Positions 8,076 through 16,529 of a stretch of 64,000 bases of DNA are shown here, piece after piece (within the stretch, counting starts at the first letter, position 1; the number at the start of each line of letters is the position of its first letter). Made by a program: the position numbers and the translations under genes. This DNA comes from Kluyvera ascorbata_C. Its GTDB lineage: Bacteria > Pseudomonadota > Gammaproteobacteria > Enterobacterales > Enterobacteriaceae. Below the pieces are notes generated by a model. It made no database searches, was not told where the DNA came from, and was given only the letters and a program-made list of their open reading frames with translations. The stretch is taken from contig NZ_JBIQOI010000001.1 of NCBI RefSeq assembly GCF_044197065.1, positions 372,001 through 436,000 on the forward strand, written 5' to 3'.

Positions 8076-9341
8076 TTAATTTAGCGCTTGCTGCTTGATT
8101 TCCTGTTCTACAGCGCGCTTTTTGTGGCTGCAGCAGGTCGATAAGGTGAGGGCTGAGACGCCGGTGAACACCAGGGCGATAATGCCCATGATGAGATAGG
8201 TGTGCTCAAAGCCGATGGTTTGATAGGCATAACCCGCCGGTGGCGCGACGACGATAGAACCGACGTAGATCATCGCCTGGTAGCCCAGCAGGTACATGGT
8301 GGCGTTAACGCGTTTGTCGAAATGCTCGGCAATATATTTGAAGACCGATACCAGAATCAGGGCGATCTCAATGCCGTAGAGCGGTTTGACGAGGCAAATA
8401 ATCAGCGGGTCGTTGGTCAGGCCGGAGATAATCAGGCGCAGGCTGATAACCAACCCGGTGAGCAGCATGCCCTGCTTGGCACCGATGCGGTTGATAATCG
8501 CCGGTACCAGCATCATGCCGAAGAATTCAGCGGCGGACTGTGCGGTGCTCATATAACCGAACATTGCGTTGCCTTCCTCTTTGGTAGAGAAGAAGGTGAC
8601 GAAGTAGCGTGAGAATTGCTGCTCGGCGATAAACATCATCCAGGCCACGCCCGCGATGTAGAGCGAAAACATCCAGAACTTGCGGTTTTTCAGCAGGTTC
8701 AGCACGTCGGTAATCACGATTTTTTCTTTCGATAAGACGTTATTTTCTTCTTTGCCGAAATGGTCCACCTTAAGCGTCAGCAGCACCGCGAACATGCACA
8801 GCGCCGAGACGCTACTGATGGCGAAGTTGATTTTGGGCGAAATGTTATAGAGGAAGCCGGAGAAGGAGGAAGCGGTTGCCCAGCCGAGCGCCGCCCACAT
8901 GCGGATACGGCCAAACTCCATGTTGTACAGACGGCTGAAGCGGTCGACGTAGGACTCTTCCGCCGCCACGCCCGCGTACCAGCCCAGGCTAAAGAACAGT
9001 GCGCCGACAATCATGCCGATGATGAAATGGCTTTGCAGCAACGGCAGGTAGATCCAGATATAGAACGGTGCCATCAGCGCCGAGACGATACAGACAAAAT
9101 AGAGCAGGTGCTTCTTCATGCCGATTTTGTCCATGATGTAGCCGTATACCGGCTTAATCACCACCGCGAACACGCCGTTCACCGCGAAGACGGTGCCAAT
9201 ATCCACGGCATCGAGCCCCGCTTTATCGCCAAGCCAGATGGCGTACAGGCCGAAGCTTGCCGCCCAGGTAAAGGTAAACAGAAAAACAAAGAGACTGAGT
9301 TTTATATACGCCGAACGTGTCGACTGAATCATCGTGGTCAT
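8076..9341 (-). CDS. MFS oligosaccharide:H+ symporter (OHS/LacY-type)
   Basis: Twelve-TM permease of 421 residues. Features of the oligosaccharide:H+ symporter family (LacY, RafB, CscB relatives) are visible: an N-terminal FTFTWAASFGLYAIWLGDKAG, the loop GYIMDKIGMKKHLL, and GRIRMWAALGWATASSFSGF, a family signature. The start ATG 9341 has GGAG seven bases upstream. It lies between the DUF2264 and GH88 genes with short gaps (31 and 17 bp), so it probably imports the oligosaccharide they process. The LacY-like assignment is by pattern, and the substrate is inference from neighbours. Confidence 0.85.
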   Translation of the reverse strand: MTTMIQSTRSAYIKLSLFVFLFTFTWAASFGLYAIWLGDKAGLDAVDIGTVFAVNGVFAVVIKPVYGYIMDKIGMKKHLLYFVCIVSALMAPFYIWIYLPLLQSHFIIGMIVGALFFSLGWYAGVAAEESYVDRFSRLYNMEFGRIRMWAALGWATASSFSGFLYNISPKINFAISSVSALCMFAVLLTLKVDHFGKEENNVLSKEKIVITDVLNLLKNRKFWMFSLYIAGVAWMMFIAEQQFSRYFVTFFSTKEEGNAMFGYMSTAQSAAEFFGMMLVPAIINRIGAKQGMLLTGLVISLRLIISGLTNDPLIICLVKPLYGIEIALILVSVFKYIAEHFDKRVNATMYLLGYQAMIYVGSIVVAPPAGYAYQTIGFEHTYLIMGIIALVFTGVSALTLSTCCSHKKRAVEQEIKQQALN

Positions 9342-9372
9342 TGCGGTCTCCGCCGTTATCCAGAGGTCAGGG

Positions 9373-11154
9373 TTATTTTATGGTGAGCGTCAGGTCGTTC
9401 ACGGTTAACTGCTGTGTCGTAACATCAAAATGTAAGGCATCCGGCAGCGCACGCACCGCGCCCGGGTCGGCGCTGACGTAGCAGGCAAGCCAGTGGGTTC
9501 CGGCGCTAAGCTGCGTGCGAAGGCAGGGGATAGTGGCCGGTGCGGCGTACAGCAAATTGCTGTTCGGCGGCGTGGTGACGGTGAACGGTTGACGGGCGTT
9601 GGTCAGGCTCACCACCCGGCTGTAGTGGTGCGTAGTTTCAAGGGTGACGCCGTTGGCGGTAATGGTCTGGTGCGTTTGCTGGTGGCGGTTAGCGGCAAAC
9701 CCGCCCTCAACGCATTCCAGCGTTCGCGGCGTGTTTACGCGGTGTACGCGCACGTGGCCTTCCGGCAGCGCAACCAGCCAGGTGCTGACGGTCACGTCGG
9801 CCCACGGACGCCATTCGCTGCGTACCCAATCATCCGTCACTCCTGCGCTGTCGCACTCGCGGCGGCCGCGATAGTAGTCATCGCCGTTGCTGAACAGCAG
9901 CATGGAGTCTACCGCCGCATGGCTAAGGCCGTAGCGCCCACGCTCCAGGGTAAAACCAAACTGACTGGAGTAGGCGAATTTGCAGTACTTTTGCTCGAAG
10001 TTGACGAAGTTGTTTTTGTCGAACTGACCGGACATCAGCATCCACGCGTGTTTCTGCTTATCGCTATGGACGATGATTTGCCCGGCTTCGGGAATCGGGT
10101 GAATCGCATCCAACGATGGCAGTGGTTCGCAGGCAGCCTGCCAGAAGGCGCTCTCTTCCGGCAGCGCCAGAATCAGCATCGCTTTCAGCGCCCAGTAGGG
10201 GGAGCCGGGGCTGTTGTAGTCCTCGGCCATAATCAGGTTTGGGTAGCTGTAGCCAATGGTGAACAGGCCATCGGCGCCGATAAACGGTTTGTCGAGCCAG
10301 CTTTCAAGATGGCGCAGAATCAGCCCCTTTACCACGCCCGGGGTAAAGACCTCCAGTTCGGTAAAGGCGGCCGCGCTCCAGAACGCGACCTGCACAAAGC
10401 GATAGGTCAGGCTGCGGCCAAACGGAATACCTTCGCCGTTAGCGGCAAAATAATAGGCGTAATCTTTGGCGAACTGCTGGGCGCGTTGGCGATAGCGCAG
10501 GCAGCGTTCCGGGTCAACGTCCTGCATAAAGTGGCTGTAGATCAGGCCATAAAAATGGAAGGCGCTGGAGATGTAATAATCGCGCGGCTTGCCTGCGCCG
10601 TCGCTGTACCAGCCGTTGCCGAGCCAGAAGGGCTCAATGGCATCGAGATGACGGTTGATGACTGCCATGTCGTAGGGGCGTCCGACGCACTTCAGCCCCA
10701 GTTGGATAAGCACCGGGAAGAAGTGCCAGTTGTTGTCCGGCACCGTAACGTCTGCACTCTGGCTGAGCCAACGGGAGAGATTATCCTGCTCTTCGGTCGA
10801 GAGCGACGACCACAGCTTACCGTTGGGCAGCGCCAGGCCGAGGCCAAAGGCCGCCATTTCCACGCAGCGCTGGTCGTTGTCGCCGACATCGCCCCAGTAG
10901 CCTGGGTGCTGAGGGTTGCTGCCGTTGCGCACGCCAGTGACGAACGCGTCGTGCCATGCCGGCACGGTACCGCCGCTCACCAGCGGAAACAGGCCCCACA
11001 TCAGACGAACAAAACCCTCCATTCCGGCGACGTCGTCCGGGTACTGCGCGGCGGTATCGCCCGCGTGAAGCCGCGTGCAGTCTGCCGATAAACGGGGCAC
11101 CGCCGCTGCTATCCAACCCTCGACTAACGCGCTGTATTCTTGTCTCGTCCGCAT
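9373..11154 (-). CDS. DUF2264 domain protein, possible GH154-type beta-glucuronidase
   Basis: Protein of 593 residues with an N-terminal alpha-helical barrel region (about 1-370; PGYWGDVGDNDQRCVEMAAF, NNWHFFPVLIQLGLKCVG, GWYSDGAGKPRDYYISSAFH) and a beta-rich C-terminal part. This is the DUF2264 architecture. To my recollection some DUF2264 proteins are founding members of family GH154 (beta-glucuronidase), which fits the GH88 partner. No signal peptide is seen. ATG 11154 has GGGA upstream; an in-frame TTG at 11217 would add 21 residues but lacks a ribosome site. First gene of the operon, divergent from the AraC regulator. Function is inference. Confidence 0.8.
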   Translation of the reverse strand: MRTRQEYSALVEGWIAAAVPRLSADCTRLHAGDTAAQYPDDVAGMEGFVRLMWGLFPLVSGGTVPAWHDAFVTGVRNGSNPQHPGYWGDVGDNDQRCVEMAAFGLGLALPNGKLWSSLSTEEQDNLSRWLSQSADVTVPDNNWHFFPVLIQLGLKCVGRPYDMAVINRHLDAIEPFWLGNGWYSDGAGKPRDYYISSAFHFYGLIYSHFMQDVDPERCLRYRQRAQQFAKDYAYYFAANGEGIPFGRSLTYRFVQVAFWSAAAFTELEVFTPGVVKGLILRHLESWLDKPFIGADGLFTIGYSYPNLIMAEDYNSPGSPYWALKAMLILALPEESAFWQAACEPLPSLDAIHPIPEAGQIIVHSDKQKHAWMLMSGQFDKNNFVNFEQKYCKFAYSSQFGFTLERGRYGLSHAAVDSMLLFSNGDDYYRGRRECDSAGVTDDWVRSEWRPWADVTVSTWLVALPEGHVRVHRVNTPRTLECVEGGFAANRHQQTHQTITANGVTLETTHHYSRVVSLTNARQPFTVTTPPNSNLLYAAPATIPCLRTQLSAGTHWLACYVSADPGAVRALPDALHFDVTTQQLTVNDLTLTIK

Positions 11155-11198
11155 GATGAAATCCCGTTTCAGTTTGTTGATGGCGGACGAATAATAGG

Positions 11199-11285
11199 AA
11201 TTTGGCGCGGTTGGCAAATGTGATAGTGCTCTTACTTTTAAGCATGAAGGGTAATTAAAAATAATTTTATGGCGTAATTTGGCGC
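11199..11285. promoter_or_regulatory. Direct 10-bp repeats in divergent promoter of uronate cluster
   Basis: AATTTGGCGC occurs at 11199-11208 and again at 11276-11285, 77 bp apart, between the DUF2264 operon and its divergent AraC-type gene. Direct repeats are typical AraC-family operators. Between them, TGTGA at 11219-11223 resembles half of a CRP site. Assignment is inference. Confidence 0.45.
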
Positions 11286-12211
11286 AAAAGTTTTATTCCG
11301 ATGATGAAAGTTTAAGTTTATTAACCTGCGGGGCTGGCGCTGTGGCACATTCACAACCAACGGAAGACACTACCTATCTCGAACAGATTCATCTCAACGA
11401 TAAATCTATCTATTTCAACCGGATGCAGAATCTTCCCGCCAACTATTACCACTGGCACCAATGTGCGGAGATCCTTACCGTTTCACGGGGCGTGGGTATC
11501 GCACTGATGGAGCATCAGCAATATACGGTGAAGCCGGGGCGACTGTTTATTTTCCCGCCGGGTAAGCTGCACAAGGTCTACGTCGAGCAGAGCGAGCGCA
11601 ACCTTTATCACCGTACCACGCTGCATTTTAACCCGTCGTTGATTGAACCCTGGCTGCGGGATTTTCCCCGTCAGCAGATGCTGTTACGCCATCTTTGTGG
11701 GCGCGGCGAAAAGGCGAGGGTGTTTGACGTTGGCGATCTGCAACCGGTGATTGAAACGCTGTTACAGCGCTTTGAAACCTTAACGCACGAAGAGAGCTGG
11801 AGTACCAGCGACAGCGCGTTGTTGATTATGCAGCTGATTAGCCTGCTGCCGCAGCAAGAGCAGGCGGTGGGGCATAACACCTTCTCGTCGACGATTATCC
11901 GCTGGCTGGAGAACCATTATCATGAGCGCTGCTCGTTAGAGGAGATTGCCGCTGTGATGGGCTGTTCGCGCGGGCATACCTCACGGCGGTTTCATGATGA
12001 AACCGGTGGGACCATTCAGGAGTATTTGATGATGCGGCGTATTCGCCAGGCCTGCGAGCTGTTGCTGCACTCACAGCATTCGGTACGGGAGATTGCTGAA
12101 AGGGTCGGCTTTACCGAGTATGCGTGGTTTATTACCTGTTTTCGCAAAAATATGGGGAAAACGCCGTTGCAGTATCGCAAGGCGTATCCTTACACGTTGC
12201 CGGAGCAGTAG
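11279..12211 (+). CDS. AraC-family regulator of the GH88/DUF2264 cluster
   Basis: Up to 310 residues: an N-terminal cupin-like sensor (about 35-130; NYYHWHQCAEILTVSRG, PGRLFIFPPGKLHKVYV) and a C-terminal double HTH (about 205-303; CSLEEIAAVMGCSRGHTSRRF and VREIAERVGFTEYAWFITCFRK). The start is uncertain: TTG 11279 gives the listed length but has no good ribosome site and overlaps a candidate operator. GTG 11342, giving 289 residues, is an alternative. It is divergent from the DUF2264-permease-GH88 operon and is its likely activator. Confidence 0.88.
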   Translation: MAQKFYSDDESLSLLTCGAGAVAHSQPTEDTTYLEQIHLNDKSIYFNRMQNLPANYYHWHQCAEILTVSRGVGIALMEHQQYTVKPGRLFIFPPGKLHKVYVEQSERNLYHRTTLHFNPSLIEPWLRDFPRQQMLLRHLCGRGEKARVFDVGDLQPVIETLLQRFETLTHEESWSTSDSALLIMQLISLLPQQEQAVGHNTFSSTIIRWLENHYHERCSLEEIAAVMGCSRGHTSRRFHDETGGTIQEYLMMRRIRQACELLLHSQHSVREIAERVGFTEYAWFITCFRKNMGKTPLQYRKAYPYTLPEQ

Positions 12212-12234
12212 CCGATGCGATTGGCTTACGACCC

Positions 12235-12306
12235 GTAGACCTGATAAGCGCAGCGCCATCAGGCAGGCATTGCCGGATGGCGGCGCGAGCGCTTTATCCG
12301 GCCTAC
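12235..12306. repeat. REP pair (BIME) after AraC gene, overlapping fghA stop
   Basis: Two facing REP palindromes (CTGATAAGCGCAGCGCCATC and GCCGGATGGCGGCG...TATCCGGCCTAC) sit between the convergent AraC and fghA genes. The fghA TAG stop (12303-12305) lies inside the outer REP arm. Confidence 0.9.
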
Positions 12307-13139
12307 TTGAAGAGGTATTCCGCGTGGAAACGCAGGTGATCTTCAATAAACGTGGCAATAAAATAATAGCTGTGGTCATACCCAGGCTGAATACGTAGGG
12401 TCAGCGGCCAGTCTTTCTGCCGCGCCGCTTCGGCGAACACCGCAGGCTGCAGTTGATCGGCGAGGAACTGATCGTTATCACCCTGATCAATGAGCATCGG
12501 AATGGCATGCTCTGCCTGGCTTGCCAGCAGCAGTTCGGTGCTGTCCCACGCTTTCCAGCGGGCAACGTCATCACCCAGATAGGCATTAAACGCTTTCTGC
12601 CCCCACGGCACCCGGCTTGGGTTGACGATTGGCGCAAAGGCCGACGCGCTGCAATATTTGCCCGGGTTTTTCAGTGCCAGCATCAACGCACCGTGGCCGC
12701 CCATTGAGTGACCGCTAATCGCGCTGCGTGCGCTCACGTTAAACTGCGCTTGAATCAGCGCCGGCAGTTCGTCGCACAGATAATCATACATCCGGTAATG
12801 CGCGGCCCACGGCGACTCAGTGGCGTTCAGGTAAAAACCTGCGCCCTGGCCGAGGTCGTAACCGGCATCATTGGCAACACCCTCGCCGCGCGGGCTGGTG
12901 TCAGGCATCACCAGCACAATGCCCAGCTCGGCAGCAACGCGCTGAGCCCCGGCTTTGGTGGTGAAGTTCTCATCGTTACAGGTCAGGCCGGACAGCCAGT
13001 ACAGCACCGGTGGCGGCGTTTTTTTCCCTTCCGGAGGCAAAAACAGACTAAAGGTCATCGTGCAATTTAGCGTGGCGGAATGGTGCTGCCAGCGCTGCTG
13101 CCAGCCGCCATAACAGCGGTGCTCTTCAAGCATTTCCAT
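12303..13139 (-). CDS. fghA: S-formylglutathione hydrolase (YeiG/FghA)
   Basis: Serine hydrolase of glutathione-dependent formaldehyde detoxification, which splits S-formylglutathione into formate and glutathione. It is 278 residues, as in E. coli YeiG. Alpha/beta-hydrolase esterase fold: nucleophile S145 in GHSMGGHG, acid in DQGDNDQFL, histidine in QPGYDHSYYF, and oxyanion region WLSGLTCNDENF. It stands alone here, not next to frmA. Confidence 0.96.
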   Translation of the reverse strand: MEMLEEHRCYGGWQQRWQHHSATLNCTMTFSLFLPPEGKKTPPPVLYWLSGLTCNDENFTTKAGAQRVAAELGIVLVMPDTSPRGEGVANDAGYDLGQGAGFYLNATESPWAAHYRMYDYLCDELPALIQAQFNVSARSAISGHSMGGHGALMLALKNPGKYCSASAFAPIVNPSRVPWGQKAFNAYLGDDVARWKAWDSTELLLASQAEHAIPMLIDQGDNDQFLADQLQPAVFAEAARQKDWPLTLRIQPGYDHSYYFIATFIEDHLRFHAEYLFK

Positions 13140-13277
13140 GCGGGCTCCTCGCGGTTTTGGTCAAAATATATCAATCCATCATACAGATAATTCATCAGCG
13201 GTGAGTAACTTTCACTTCCGCATAACATCGACATGTTGCATCATAAAGATAACTTTACATTTACATCCGGGGCGTTC

Positions 13278-14411
13278 ATGCCGGTACGTATTGCGCTAAG
13301 CGGTTTTCTGGTACTGGTGGCTACCATGGGGATAGGGCGCTTCGCGTTCACGCCGCAGGTGCCGCTGATGATCGGTGAAGGCGAACTGACGCTGACCAGC
13401 GCTGGGCTGGTTGCCGCGCTGAACTATCTGGGGTATCTGGTCGGTGCGTGGGACGCGATGCGCGCCCATCGCGGCGTGGAAACGCGTCTCTACCTGGGCA
13501 TTATTGGCGCCGTTGCCCTGACCTTTATCTCCGCGCTGGCAGATAACGCCTGGTTGCACGGTGCGCTGCGCTTTGTGATTGGCTGCATGAGCGGCTGGGC
13601 GATGGTGCTGACCGCCGCGTGGGTCAATGAACGGTTAGCGCATTACGCCAGGCCGGGCTTAAGCGCAGCGGTATTTGCCGGGCCGGGCGCAGGCATTGCG
13701 CTAAGCGGGCTGCTCGGCGTATTTATTCATGCACAGTCGCTGAGTGCCGCGGCAGGGTGGCAGCTGTATGGCGTGCTGGCGCTGTTGCTGGTGGCGCTGA
13801 TTGGCCGCTGGCTGCCGCGCCCCGGCGAGCTGCATCGCAGCGGTGAAAAACCCGAGCCGCTGACCTTAACCACCAACCTCAAACGGCTGGTGTGGAGCTA
13901 TAGCCTGGCAGGCTTCGGTTACATCCTGCCCGCGACCTTTTTATCGCAGATGGCAAGCCAGCGTTTTCCTGAGAGCCTGTTTGCGCAGTTTATCTGGCCG
14001 ATTTTTGGGCTGGCGAGCATGGTGGGGATTGGCCTGAGTATCGCCATGCGTGGGGTAGGTCACGCTCATCAGCGTCTGGCCGTCGTACTGTGGCTTCAAG
14101 GAGTGGGCGTACTGCTGGCCTGGCTGCTGCCGGGGATGAGCGGGCTGGTGTGCGGTGCGCTGCTGGTCGGCGGCGGATTCTTAGCGGCGGTTCAGCTTTC
14201 CCTACTTTATGGCCGCGAACTGGCACCGAAACACGCGCGATATATGGCCGGGTTACTGACCACGGGTTACGCCGTTGGGCAACTGGTTGGGCCGATGACC
14301 TCGGCGATATCCACCTGGCTCACCCAACGGCTGGAGCCTGCGCTGGGCATTGCCGCGGTAGCCTTACTGATTGGCGGCGCGCTGGTCTGGCGCCCTCAGC
14401 CTGAAAGATAA
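13278..14411 (+). CDS. YbfB/YjiJ-family MFS transporter
   Basis: Twelve-TM major facilitator of 377 residues that strongly resembles E. coli YjiJ (MPVRIALSGFLVLVATMGIG, FAGPGAGIALSG, GFGYILPATFLSQMA, YGRELAPKHARYMAGLLTTG). The substrate is unknown; the family is often listed as a putative efflux permease. An in-frame ATG at 13233 would add 15 residues, but ATG 13278 follows CCGGGG and matches the family start. In E. coli yjiJ lies elsewhere, so its place between fghA and folE is a lineage-specific arrangement. Confidence 0.85.
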   Translation: MPVRIALSGFLVLVATMGIGRFAFTPQVPLMIGEGELTLTSAGLVAALNYLGYLVGAWDAMRAHRGVETRLYLGIIGAVALTFISALADNAWLHGALRFVIGCMSGWAMVLTAAWVNERLAHYARPGLSAAVFAGPGAGIALSGLLGVFIHAQSLSAAAGWQLYGVLALLLVALIGRWLPRPGELHRSGEKPEPLTLTTNLKRLVWSYSLAGFGYILPATFLSQMASQRFPESLFAQFIWPIFGLASMVGIGLSIAMRGVGHAHQRLAVVLWLQGVGVLLAWLLPGMSGLVCGALLVGGGFLAAVQLSLLYGRELAPKHARYMAGLLTTGYAVGQLVGPMTSAISTWLTQRLEPALGIAAVALLIGGALVWRPQPER

Positions 14412-14526
14412 GAACGATTGCAATAATTATCGCGACGAATACTGGATTCTGTGCGTCGCCTCACGCACAATGAGTGCAAACTTTGCACCGATAAAAGCAA
14501 AGCGCCACACCTGCAGGAGAATAAAA

Positions 14527-15195
14527 ATGTCATCACTGAGTAAAGAAGCGGTCCTGGTACACGAAGCGCTGGTCGCCCGTGGTCTGGAAACGCCGCTGCG
14601 CCCATCGGAGCGCGAAATGGATAATGAAACCCGTAAGCGCCTGATTACCGGGCATATGACCGAGATCATGCAGCTGCTGAACCTCGATCTGAGTGATGAC
14701 AGCCTGATGGAAACGCCGCATCGCATTGCCAAAATGTATGTCGACGAAATTTTCTCCGGTCTGGATTACGCTAATTTCCCGAAAATTACCGTCATTGAAA
14801 ACAAGATGAAGGTCGACGAGATGGTCACGGTGCGCGATATCACCTTAACCAGTACCTGCGAACACCATTTTGTCACCATCGACGGTAAAGCGACCGTGGC
14901 TTACATCCCGAAAGATTCGGTGATTGGCCTGTCGAAAATCAACCGTATCGTGCAGTTCTTCGCCCAGCGCCCGCAGGTGCAGGAGCGTCTGACGCAGCAG
15001 ATCCTGACGGCGCTGCAAACGCTGCTCGGTACTAACAATGTGGCAGTGTCTATTGACGCGGTACACTACTGCGTAAAAGCACGCGGCATTCGCGATGCGA
15101 CCAGTGCGACCACCACAACCTCTCTGGGTGGCCTGTTCAAGTCCAGCCAGAATACCCGCCAGGAATTCTTGCGCGCGGTACGTCACCACAACTAA
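14527..15195 (+). CDS. folE: GTP cyclohydrolase I (FolE)
   Basis: Converts GTP to 7,8-dihydroneopterin triphosphate, the first step of folate synthesis. It is 222 residues, the same as E. coli. Zinc ligands C111 and H114 (TSTCEHHF) and the later cysteine in HYCVKARG are present, and ATSATTTTSLGG is conserved. The start is ATG 14527 with AGGAG 6-8 bases upstream. A longer in-frame reading from 14371 overlaps the previous gene and is not needed. yeiB follows after 20 bp, probably co-transcribed. Confidence 0.98.
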   Translation: MSSLSKEAVLVHEALVARGLETPLRPSEREMDNETRKRLITGHMTEIMQLLNLDLSDDSLMETPHRIAKMYVDEIFSGLDYANFPKITVIENKMKVDEMVTVRDITLTSTCEHHFVTIDGKATVAYIPKDSVIGLSKINRIVQFFAQRPQVQERLTQQILTALQTLLGTNNVAVSIDAVHYCVKARGIRDATSATTTTSLGGLFKSSQNTRQEFLRAVRHHN

Positions 15196-15215
15196 TCGAC
15201 TCACGGAGCAGGTAC

Positions 15216-16373
15216 ATGGAACGAAACGTCACGCTGGATTTTATTCGTGGCGTAGCCATACTGGGTATCCTGCTGCTGAACATCAGCGCCTTCGGCTTGC
15301 CGAAGGCCGCTTATCTTAACCCCGCCTGGTACGGTGAGATTACCTCTCGTGATGCCTGGACGTGGGCCATCCTCGACCTGTTTGCGCAGGTAAAATTCCT
15401 CACGCTGTTTGCACTATTGTTTGGTGCGGGTCTGCAATTGCTGTTACCGCGCGGCTCGCGCTGGATCCAAAGTCGTCTGACGCTGTTGGCGTTGCTCGGG
15501 TTTATTCACGGGCTGCTGTTCTGGGACGGCGATATTCTCCTTGCCTACGCGCTGGTGGGGCTGGTCTGTTGGCGGCTGGTGCGCGACGCGCGTGACGTAA
15601 AAGCCTTATTCAATACCGGCGTGATGCTGTACGTCATTGGCGTGGCGGTGCTGCTGTTGCTTGGGCTGATTGCGGATAATGGGCAAAGCCGCTCGTGGGT
15701 GCCGGATGCCTCAAGTCTGCTTTATGAACATTACTGGAAGCTGAACGGCGGATTCGAAGCCATCAGCAACCGCAGCGATATGCTCTCAGCAAACCTTCTG
15801 GCGCTGGGGGCGCAGTATGGCTGGCAACTTGCTGGCATGATGCTGATAGGTGCGGCACTGATGCGCTGCGGCTGGCTGAAAGGGCAGTTCAGCCATCGTC
15901 ATTACCGCCGTTGCGCGGTGCTGTGCATCTCCCTTGGGATGCTGATTAACCTACCGGCGATTGCCGCGCAGTGGCATCTCGACTGGGCCTATCGCTGGTG
16001 CGCATTTTTGCTGCAAGCCCCGCGTGAAATTAGCGCGCCTATCCAAACGCTCGGCTATGCTGCGCTGGCCTTCGCCTACTGGCCACAAATCAGCCGTTCG
16101 CGGCTGGCGGCAGCGGTGGTCTGCGTGGGGCGTATGGCGCTGACGAACTACCTTCTGCAAACGCTCATCTGCACCACGCTGTTCTATCACTTCGGTCTGT
16201 TCATGAAGTTCGACCGCCTGACGCTACTGGCGTTTGTGGTCCCTGTCTGGCTCGTCAACCTTGGCTTCTCTGTGCTGTGGCTGCGTCATTTCCGTCAGGG
16301 CCCCGTTGAGTGGCTGTGGCGTCAATTGACGGCAAAAGCAGCAGGTGTGTCATTCCGCAACACATTTAGATAA
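15216..16373 (+). CDS. yeiB: DUF418 family membrane protein YeiB
   Basis: Integral inner-membrane protein of 385 residues, the same length as E. coli YeiB. It begins MERNVTLDFIRGVAILGILLLNIS, the signature start of this family (related to acyltransferase-3-like membrane proteins), and has about ten TM segments and the C-terminal DUF418 block GRMALTNYLLQTLICT. The biochemical role is unknown. It starts 20 bp after folE with GGAG in front of its ATG, so the two are likely one operon, as in E. coli. galS follows on the same strand. Confidence 0.94.
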   Translation: MERNVTLDFIRGVAILGILLLNISAFGLPKAAYLNPAWYGEITSRDAWTWAILDLFAQVKFLTLFALLFGAGLQLLLPRGSRWIQSRLTLLALLGFIHGLLFWDGDILLAYALVGLVCWRLVRDARDVKALFNTGVMLYVIGVAVLLLLGLIADNGQSRSWVPDASSLLYEHYWKLNGGFEAISNRSDMLSANLLALGAQYGWQLAGMMLIGAALMRCGWLKGQFSHRHYRRCAVLCISLGMLINLPAIAAQWHLDWAYRWCAFLLQAPREISAPIQTLGYAALAFAYWPQISRSRLAAAVVCVGRMALTNYLLQTLICTTLFYHFGLFMKFDRLTLLAFVVPVWLVNLGFSVLWLRHFRQGPVEWLWRQLTAKAAGVSFRNTFR

Positions 16374-16403
16374 CGATCCAGATCACAACCATTAACAAAA
16401 CGG

Positions 16404-16438
16404 ATGTAACCGTTTCCAAGGCTGTGACCTTACTCACG
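16404..16438 (+). promoter_or_regulatory. galS promoter: gal operator plus CRP site
   Basis: ATGTAACCGTTTCCAA (16404-16419) matches the GalR/GalS operator consensus GTGKAANCGNTTNCAC. TGTGA-CCTTAC-TCACG (16423-16438) matches 9 of 10 core CRP positions. The tandem layout nearly repeats that at mglB. It predicts autoregulation of galS and cAMP control. Confidence 0.85.
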
Positions 16439-16529
16439 TAGTTGCCGCAGACTCACTGCCAGAATAGCGCTCTCGCTGTACATAGGGGGTGTAACGTGAA
16501 CTGCAGCAATATTAAATCGGGCGGTGAGT

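Noticed and set aside
9493..11091. Long open frame (532 codons) on the plus strand opposite the DUF2264 gene
   Set aside because: It mirrors the codon pattern of the minus-strand gene, has no recognisable domain or ribosome site, and the minus-strand product is clearly a family protein.
14371..14526. 52-codon extension upstream of folE
   Set aside because: It overlaps the end of the YjiJ-like gene; ATG 14527 has a strong ribosome site and gives the exact family length.
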